Source: JBBRYK01 sp038237665 (GTDB lineage Bacteria; Actinomycetota; Thermoleophilia; Gaiellales; Gaiellaceae). Taken from it: DNA of 26,240 nucleotides. The notes under the pieces were generated by a model. It did no database searches, was not told the DNA's origin, and saw nothing but the letters and a program-made list of their open reading frames with translations. Both the position numbers and the translations under genes were made by a program. The DNA lies in assembly GCA_038237665.1 (NCBI GenBank), contig JBBRYK010000034.1, forward strand, positions 1 through 26,240, written 5' to 3'. Each line of letters begins with the position of its first letter. Position 1 is the first letter of the stretch. Below are positions 21,298 through 26,240 of this stretch, piece by piece.

Positions 21298-22136
21298 CGC
21301 GACTCCTGGTGGAGCGCAACTCCGGCCACGACCAGGGCGATTCCGCCCAGCTCGGCCGCTGACGGGATCTGGGCGAGAACGCCGATCCCCACGAGCGTTG
21401 CCGTAGCGGGCAACATCGAGACAAGCAGGGCATACGTCGAGCGCGACATCCTCGCCATCGCGAGCTGGTCGCACACGTATGGAATGACCGACGAGGTGAT
21501 CCCGACGCCGATGCCCGCACCGATCGCAATCGGGTCGGTGAGCGCCGGCAGGGCACTCCACCCGCCGAGCGGCGTGACAACGACGAACGCAACGAGCATG
21601 GCCGCAGCAAGCCCGTCGATGCCGGCGGATGCGCCCTCCCGCGCGAGCGAGTGGGCGAGCACGATGTAGAGCGCGAACAGCCCGGCATTGGCAAACGCCA
21701 GGGCGAAGCCGAGCGGCTCGCCGGTGAGTCGGACCTGCGTTAGGAGCGCAACCCCGGCGACGGCTACCGCGAGCGCGGCGCCGTTTCGCGGCGAGCGGAC
21801 GCCGATCGCGGCGAGCCCGACGACCGGCAGGAACTCGATCGCGGCGACGGTGCCGAGCGGAAGCCGGTCGATCGCCACGTAGAAGCACACGTTCATGACC
21901 GCGAGCACCGCTCCCACGACCAGGACGAGCGGGTCGAAGCGGCGCCACGGACGCCGCCATGCTGCGAAGATGGCAGCAGCGGTCGCGATCCGCAGCCACG
22001 CTACGCCCGGAGGAGACACGCGCGCGAAGAGGAGCACCGCGAACGCCGGACCGAGGTAGTGGAAGACCGCGCTTCCGACGAAGTACGAGTACGCCGGCGC
22101 GCCGGCCAGGCGTCGCTGAATGGCTGCGCTGGACAT
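21231..22136 (-). CDS. EamA/DMT-family transporter (10-helix drug/metabolite exporter)
   Basis: 301 residues from ATG 22136. Two EamA repeats with about ten hydrophobic helices, e.g. FDPLVLVVGAVLAVMNVCFYVAIDRLPLGTVAAIEFL and, near the end, YALLVSMLPATATLVGIGVLAQIPSAAELGGIALVVAGVAL, which is the RhtA/YedA-like signature area. The C-terminal tail after the last helix (ESRQSEPRRM onward) overlaps the opposite gene. Likely exports amino acids or related metabolites; divergence from an Lrp-type regulator supports this. An upstream ATG at 22196 would add 20 residues with no helix. Confidence 0.9.
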   Translation of the reverse strand: MSSAAIQRRLAGAPAYSYFVGSAVFHYLGPAFAVLLFARVSPPGVAWLRIATAAAIFAAWRRPWRRFDPLVLVVGAVLAVMNVCFYVAIDRLPLGTVAAIEFLPVVGLAAIGVRSPRNGAALAVAVAGVALLTQVRLTGEPLGFALAFANAGLFALYIVLAHSLAREGASAGIDGLAAAMLVAFVVVTPLGGWSALPALTDPIAIGAGIGVGITSSVIPYVCDQLAMARMSRSTYALLVSMLPATATLVGIGVLAQIPSAAELGGIALVVAGVALHQESRQSEPRRMRPAAIAPKVPPIAS

Positions 22137-22229
22137 CCGAAGATTGTCCCGGTACCGGCGCGTGTTGAGAATGGCGAAGCGAAGGCGGGGAACCATCATC
22201 GCTTGAGTTACCGACGGAAAGTTGCGACG
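22137..22229. promoter_or_regulatory. Divergent control region between EamA transporter and Lrp-type regulator
   Basis: 93 bp. For the transporter, GACAAT on the minus strand (22148-22143) lies six bases before ATG 22136, a leaderless geometry. The regulator side has GGAAAG at 22216-22221 before ATG 22230. Lrp-family proteins usually bind and control such divergent intervals; no clean operator palindrome is visible. Confidence 0.4.
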
Positions 22230-22691
22230 ATGGACTTCGATTCGGTGCCGATCGACGCCACCAACCGACGGATCCTGCAGGAGCTGATCGCCGATGCCCG
22301 GCTGACGATGGCCGAGCTCGGGCGGAGAGTTAATCTCTCGGCCCCGGCCGTTGCCGAGCGCGTCCAGCGGCTCGAGCAGGCCGGCGTGATCACCGGCTAC
22401 CGCGCAACCGTTAATCCAAAGCTGCTCGGCTTCCCGTTCGAGGCGGTCGTGCGGATCACTCCCGCCACGCGCCAGCTCGAGCGAATCCGGGAGCTCGCCG
22501 CCGAGACCCCTGAGGTCGTCGAGTGCCACCGGATCACGGGCGAGGACTGCTTCCTGTTGAAGCTCCGCCTCCGCTCGATGGACGATCTCGAGGGCGTCCT
22601 CGATCGCTTCACGCCCTTCGGGCGCACGACCACCTCGATCGTGCACTCGTCACCGGTTCCGCGCCGCGAGGTCCCTCTGGACCTTTCCTAG
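22230..22691 (+). CDS. Lrp/AsnC-family transcriptional regulator
   Basis: 153 residues. N-terminal winged HTH (IDATNRRILQELIADARLTMAELGRRVNLSAPAVAERVQRLEQAGVITGYRATV, residues ~8-62) and a C-terminal RAM effector domain (FPFEAVVRIT through TSIVHSSPVP). Binds amino acids and oligomerises. Likely controls the divergent EamA transporter. Its TAG stop lies in a CTAG shared with rarA. Confidence 0.94.
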   Translation: MDFDSVPIDATNRRILQELIADARLTMAELGRRVNLSAPAVAERVQRLEQAGVITGYRATVNPKLLGFPFEAVVRITPATRQLERIRELAAETPEVVECHRITGEDCFLLKLRLRSMDDLEGVLDRFTPFGRTTTSIVHSSPVPRREVPLDLS

Positions 22692-23947
22692 CTCCTCTGC
22701 TTCGGGCCGCTACCGCCGGGCTCGTAGTACTTCGTTCCCTTCAGCTCGTCCGGTAGGTAGTCGACCTCGAAACCGGCCGGGTCGGAGTGGGGATACACGT
22801 ACCCAACGCCGTGCCCGAGCTTCTTGGCGCCCGGGTAGTTGGCGTCGCGAAGCTCTTTCGGCGGCCGGACGTTGCCGCGCCCGCGAACGTCCCTCGTCGC
22901 CGCGGAGAGCGCGCGGATGACCGCGTTCGACTTCGGTGCGCAGGCGAGGTAGATGGCCGCCTGGGCCAGGTTCAGCCGTGCCTCCGGCAGTCCCACGTGC
23001 TCCACCGCGTGCGCGGCGGCGACGGCGACCTGCAACGCCTGCGGGTCGGCGTCACCCACGTCCTCGGAGGCGAGGACGATCATCCGCCGGGCGATGAAGC
23101 GTGCGTCCTCGCCGCCTTCGAGCATGGCCGCGAGGTAGTAGACCGAGGCGTCGGGGTCGGAGCCGCGCATCGACTTGATGAACGCGGAGATGAAGTCGTA
23201 GTGGGCGTCCTCACCCTTGTCGTAGAGCAGCGGGCGCTTCCGGGCGGCGTCCTCGATGTGGCGCTCCTCGAGCGGCACTCCCTCGGCCCTCGCCGTCTGC
23301 CAGGCGAGCTCGAGGATGTTCAGCGCGTTTCGCGCATCGCCGCCTGCCCGCGATGCGATCGCCGCGACATGCTCGTCGCGGACGTCCGCGTCGAGCTCGG
23401 CTGCCCCGCGCCGCACGACGACCGCGAGATCCTCGAGCGAGTGAGGCTCGAGCGTGTAGATCTGGCTGCGCGAGAGGAGCGCCGAGTTGACTTCGAAGTA
23501 GGGGTTCTCGGTCGTCGCGCCGATCAGCGTGATCAGGCCCTCCTCGACCGAGGGCAGCATCGCGTCCTGCTGCGCCTTGTTGAAGCGGTGGATCTCGTCG
23601 AGGAAGAGGATCGTCCGCTGCCCGCTCGTGCCGAGCCGCTCGCGCGCGGCCGCGATGATCGCCCGAACGTCGGCAACCGACGCCGACACGGCCGACAGCT
23701 CCTCGAAGGCCGCACCCGTCGCGTTGGCGACCACCCTGGCGAGCGTCGTCTTCCCGCTCCCGGGCGGACCGTGGAGGATCATCGACCTGACGGTGTCGGT
23801 CTCGATCGAAACCCGGAGCGCCGAGCCGGGCCCGAGCATGTGCAGCTGGCCCACGAACTCGTCGAGCGTCCTCGGTCGTAGGCGGAGCGCGAGCGGTGCT
23901 ACCTCTGGGAGCCGCTGGCGCGCAGCGTCCGCGAACAGGTCGGACAT
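22688..23947 (-). CDS. rarA: AAA ATPase RarA/MgsA (replication-associated recombination protein A)
   Basis: 419 residues from ATG 23947. Acts at stalled replication forks. PLALRLRPRTLDEFVGQLHMLG, Walker A GPPGSGKTT, Walker B ILFLDEIHRFNKAQQDAMLP, sensor GATTENPYFEVN and Arg finger SRSQIY are all present. The C-terminal tetramerisation part shows DAHYDFISAFIKSMRGSDPDASVYYLAAMLEGGED and ASEDVGDADPQAL. The frame is open far upstream, but that is the shadow of the divergent dioxygenase gene. Ends CTAG-to-CTAG with the Lrp gene. Confidence 0.96.
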   Translation of the reverse strand: MSDLFADAARQRLPEVAPLALRLRPRTLDEFVGQLHMLGPGSALRVSIETDTVRSMILHGPPGSGKTTLARVVANATGAAFEELSAVSASVADVRAIIAAARERLGTSGQRTILFLDEIHRFNKAQQDAMLPSVEEGLITLIGATTENPYFEVNSALLSRSQIYTLEPHSLEDLAVVVRRGAAELDADVRDEHVAAIASRAGGDARNALNILELAWQTARAEGVPLEERHIEDAARKRPLLYDKGEDAHYDFISAFIKSMRGSDPDASVYYLAAMLEGGEDARFIARRMIVLASEDVGDADPQALQVAVAAAHAVEHVGLPEARLNLAQAAIYLACAPKSNAVIRALSAATRDVRGRGNVRPPKELRDANYPGAKKLGHGVGYVYPHSDPAGFEVDYLPDELKGTKYYEPGGSGPKQRS

Positions 23948-23971
23948 GGCCCGCGAAGTATGCTCCGCGCG
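23948..23971. promoter_or_regulatory. 24-bp bidirectional promoter with overlapping -10 boxes
   Basis: On the plus strand TATGCT (23959-23964) is seven bases before ATG 23972. On the minus strand CATACT (23962-23957) is nine bases before ATG 23947. The boxes overlap by four bases. Neither start has a Shine-Dalgarno site. Confidence 0.45.
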
Positions 23972-24700
23972 ATGTCTCGTCAGGAGCAGACAGGCCTTGA
24001 CGACGAGTTCGCGCCGATCCTTTCCGGGACCGGCGCGAGCGACTACGAACGCTACCTCCGGACGGACGAGCTCCTGGCCCTTCAGAAGCCGCCGGAGGAG
24101 CGCGCGCACCACGACGAGCTCCTGTTCCAGACCGTCCACCAGTCCTCGGAGCTCTGGCTCAAGCTGGCGTGGAGCGAGGTCGAGGAGGCGATCGGGCGGC
24201 TCGGTGCCGCTGAGATCGCGCCCGCGCTCCGCCTGCTCCGCCGGAGCTCGCTCTGTCTGAAGTTCAGCACCGAGCAGCTGGACATGCTCGAGCAGATGTC
24301 GCCCTGGGAGTACACCTCCTTCGTCCGGCCCGTTCTCGGACACGGCAGCGGGTTCGATTCGCCCGGCTGGAAGAACCTCCGGCGTGTGGCGCCCGAGCTC
24401 GGTGAGGCGTTCGCGACGCTGAGGCGTGAGTCCGGGCTCTCGGTGGAGGACGTCTACGTGCGCGGCCGCGAGCTCGAAGAGCTCTATCAGCTCGCCGAGG
24501 CCCTGACGGAGCTGGACGAGCGAGCGACCCTCTGGCGCATCCGCCACTTCAAGGTCGTGGAGCGGATCATCGGCGGCGAGGTCGTCGGCACCCAGGGCAC
24601 GCCGGTCGAACTTCTCGGTGGGCTCATCCACCGTTCGTTCTTCCCGGAGCTCTGGAAGGTTCGGAACCGGCTGACCGGGCTGGCGAAGGAGAACGACTGA
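23972..24700 (+). CDS. kynA: Tryptophan 2,3-dioxygenase
   Basis: 242 residues from ATG 23972 (ATG 23960 also in frame but lies inside the proposed -10 box). Haem enzyme opening the indole ring of tryptophan to N-formylkynurenine. Substrate-binding stretch HHDELLFQTVHQSSELWLKL, then FSTEQLDMLEQMSPWEYTSFVRPVLGHGSGFDS, and the axial haem His in WRIRHFKVVERIIGG. The loop after it reads GTQGTPVELL instead of the GTGGSSG found in well-studied forms. Shorter than the usual ~270-280. No formamidase or kynureninase gene in the window. Confidence 0.93.
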   Translation: MSRQEQTGLDDEFAPILSGTGASDYERYLRTDELLALQKPPEERAHHDELLFQTVHQSSELWLKLAWSEVEEAIGRLGAAEIAPALRLLRRSSLCLKFSTEQLDMLEQMSPWEYTSFVRPVLGHGSGFDSPGWKNLRRVAPELGEAFATLRRESGLSVEDVYVRGRELEELYQLAEALTELDERATLWRIRHFKVVERIIGGEVVGTQGTPVELLGGLIHRSFFPELWKVRNRLTGLAKEND

Positions 24701-25485
24701 GCTCGTTCGCCGACCTGAAGGCGAAGAGCGCCGAGGTCTGGAGCTCGGCGCCGTGGGAGCGCGCCGAGCACCTGCTGGCTCCCGTCCACGAACGCCTCGT
24801 CGCTGCGCTCGATCCCAAGCCGGGGCAACGCTTGCTGGATATCGCGACGGGAACCGGCGCCGTGGCCCTTCGGGCCGCGCGAGCCGGCGCCGAGGTAACC
24901 GGCGCCGACCTCGCGTCGGGGCTGATCGAGACGGCGCGCCGGCGGGCCGGGGAAGAAAGCCTTGCCGTGCACTTCGACGTCGGCGACGCCGAGGACCTTC
25001 CCTATCCGGACGAGAGCTTCGACGTGGTCTCCTCCTCGATGGGCCTGATCTTCGCGCCCGATCATGCCGCGGTTGCTCGGGAGCTCGTCCGCCTGCTCCC
25101 GGCCGGCGGCCGCCTCGGCTTCACGAGCTGGCAGCCGGAGACCGGTTTCTCCCCGGTCATGCGGAAGTACATGCCGCCTCCCCCGGAAGGGGTCGGAGAA
25201 CCCGACAACTGGGGGCGCAAGGAGTACGTCGAAAGCATGCTGGGCGGCTCCTTCCGGCTGACGATCGAACCCGACACGATGTGGTTCGAGGGCGAGTCCG
25301 GCGAGGCGATGTGGGATCTGCTGACGGCGTCCGTAGGCCCGTTCAGGGCGACGGCGGAGTCGCTCGATCCAGACCGCGGCGAGGAGGCCCACCGCGAATT
25401 GGTGGCGTACCTGGAGGCCCATCGCGCCGGCGGCGGGATCCGTCTTCCCGGTAAGTACCTTCTCGTCACCGGCGTTCGCGGGTGA
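24697..25485 (+). CDS. Class I SAM-dependent methyltransferase with probable CTG start
   Basis: 262 residues if translation begins at CTG 24697, in the dioxygenase stop (CTGA). The N-terminal stretch SSFADLKAKSAEVWSSAPWERAEHLLAPVHERLVAALDPKPGQ precedes motif I LLDIATGTGAVALRAA and clearly belongs to the protein. Between 24697 and TTG 24832 there is no ATG, GTG or TTG in frame, and starting at 24832 would remove the helices in front of motif I. Other motifs: VTGADLASGLIETA, VGDAEDLPYPDESFDVVSSSMGLIFAPD. Substrate unknown. Confidence 0.85.
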   Translation: MSSFADLKAKSAEVWSSAPWERAEHLLAPVHERLVAALDPKPGQRLLDIATGTGAVALRAARAGAEVTGADLASGLIETARRRAGEESLAVHFDVGDAEDLPYPDESFDVVSSSMGLIFAPDHAAVARELVRLLPAGGRLGFTSWQPETGFSPVMRKYMPPPPEGVGEPDNWGRKEYVESMLGGSFRLTIEPDTMWFEGESGEAMWDLLTASVGPFRATAESLDPDRGEEAHRELVAYLEAHRAGGGIRLPGKYLLVTGVRG

Positions 25486-26240
25486 GCCTCCGCGACGAGG
25501 TCACCGGGCTCCTCCAGGAGCTGATCCGGCTGGATACCGTCAATCCGCCGGGGAACGAGACTCGCGCGGCCGAGCTCCTGCGCGACTACCTGGGCGATCA
25601 CGGGGTCGAGTCGGAGCTGTACGGCCGTGTGCCCGAGCGGGCGAACCTGGTCGCCCGGATCCCGGGTCGCGGCGGGCCGAGCCTGCTCCTGCTGTCCCAC
25701 ACGGACACGGTTCTCGCCGACCCCGCCGAGTGGACCGTCGATCCGTGGTCGGGCGAGCTGCGCGACGGCCATGTCTGGGGGAGGGGAGCTCTCGACATGA
25801 AGGACCAGGTGGCTGCGAGTGCGGTCGCCATCGCCTCGCTCGCGCGCGAGGGGTTCGAGCCCGCGGGCGATCTCGTTTTTGCGGCGACGGCTGACGAGGA
25901 GTTCGGCGAGTCGCCGCCCTACGGGCTCGAATGGCTCTGCGAGGCGCATCCCGAGGCCGTCCGCACCGACTTCGCCGTCAACGAGGGCGCCGGCGACCGG
26001 ATCGAGATCGGCGGCCGTGCCTTCTACCTGTGCGCCGCCGCCGAGAAGATGAGCTCGCCGTTCAAGCTTACCGTGCACGGGCGCAGCGGGCATGCCTCGA
26101 TGCCGGGGATCGCCGACAACGCGCTCGTCAAGGCAGCCCGGCTGATCGAGCGCGTTGCCGCATTCGAGGACGAGCCGCGGCTCGGCCCCGAGACGACGGC
26201 GTTCCTCCAGGCGGTCCTGGGCGAGGCGCCGGCCGCCGAA
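25482..26240 (+). CDS. M20-family metallopeptidase/deacylase (3' end cut by window)
   Basis: 253 codons visible from GTG 25482 (GTGA overlap with the methyltransferase). Metal-centre residues: H73 in LLSHTDTV, the bridging Asp in GRGALDMKD, the catalytic Glu pair in ADEEFG, the Glu of VNEGAG; the lid domain opens with GRSGHASMPGIADNALVKAA. Resembles the ArgE/DapE/CPG2 group; the exact substrate needs the missing C-terminal part. Zinc amidohydrolase, cytoplasmic (no signal peptide). Confidence 0.92.
   Translation, partial: MSLRDEVTGLLQELIRLDTVNPPGNETRAAELLRDYLGDHGVESELYGRVPERANLVARIPGRGGPSLLLLSHTDTVLADPAEWTVDPWSGELRDGHVWGRGALDMKDQVAASAVAIASLAREGFEPAGDLVFAATADEEFGESPPYGLEWLCEAHPEAVRTDFAVNEGAGDRIEIGGRAFYLCAAAEKMSSPFKLTVHGRSGHASMPGIADNALVKAARLIERVAAFEDEPRLGPETTAFLQAVLGEAPAAE

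Noticed and set aside
23948..24631. Upstream extension of the rarA frame into the dioxygenase gene
   Set aside because: RarA homology begins at the Met encoded at 23947; the extension is antisense to conserved tryptophan dioxygenase codons.

Overview
The window is GC-rich, coding-dense DNA from a high-GC Gram-positive bacterium. The gene set (TreT-type trehalose synthase, OtsA, Lon-free S1C protease next to an OmpR-type two-component pair, CcmABCD with a CcsA/HemX protein, hemA-hemC-hemD, MqnP-like prenyltransferase), the many GTG/TTG starts and the start codons placed 6-7 nt after a TANNNT box all point to Actinomycetota. I would guess a Thermoleophilia-type lineage (Gaiellales/Solirubrobacterales), but that placement is inference.

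Layout. 1-1198 (minus): 3'-truncated M28-like peptidase. 1357-4764 (plus): response regulator, sensor kinase and a membrane-anchored S1C serine protease, an envelope-stress style module. 4878-5303: RsbW-like ATPase whose upstream region carries a perfect hairpin. 5425-8541: trehalose region with treT, a 63-aa Cys-x2-Cys-x2-Cys membrane miniprotein, and otsA. From otsA to 17386 there is one near-gapless chain of 14 same-strand genes: otsA, moaC, mog, mqnP-like, ccmA, ccmB, ccmC, ccmD, ccsA/hemX, hemA, hemC, hemD, a SAM hydrolase and a methyltransferase. Nearly every junction is a 4-bp NTGA overlap. The chain couples molybdopterin, quinone, haem export/cytochrome c maturation and haem synthesis, i.e. 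respiratory cofactor supply.

17387-18261 is the unusual part: stacked GC hairpins, an intact tRNA-Phe(GAA) on the minus strand, then two decayed tRNA-Thr-like fragments (GGT and TGT) bracketing a small ORF with a strong ribosome binding site. This looks like a decayed tRNA cluster or the scar of a tRNA-targeted integrative element. It is followed by a small secreted Cys protein and a decapitated receiver domain.

18933-26240 returns to ordinary chromosomal genes: arginase, alpha/beta hydrolase, metallophosphatase, EamA transporter with a divergent Lrp/AsnC regulator, RarA, tryptophan 2,3-dioxygenase, a methyltransferase that appears to start at CTG, and an M20 peptidase running off the end. 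Two head-to-head gene pairs here are separated by only 23-24 bp and seem to share overlapping -10 boxes that give leaderless mRNAs; convergent pairs end in shared CTAG stop codons. No CRISPR array, transposase, integrase or recognisable defence system was seen.
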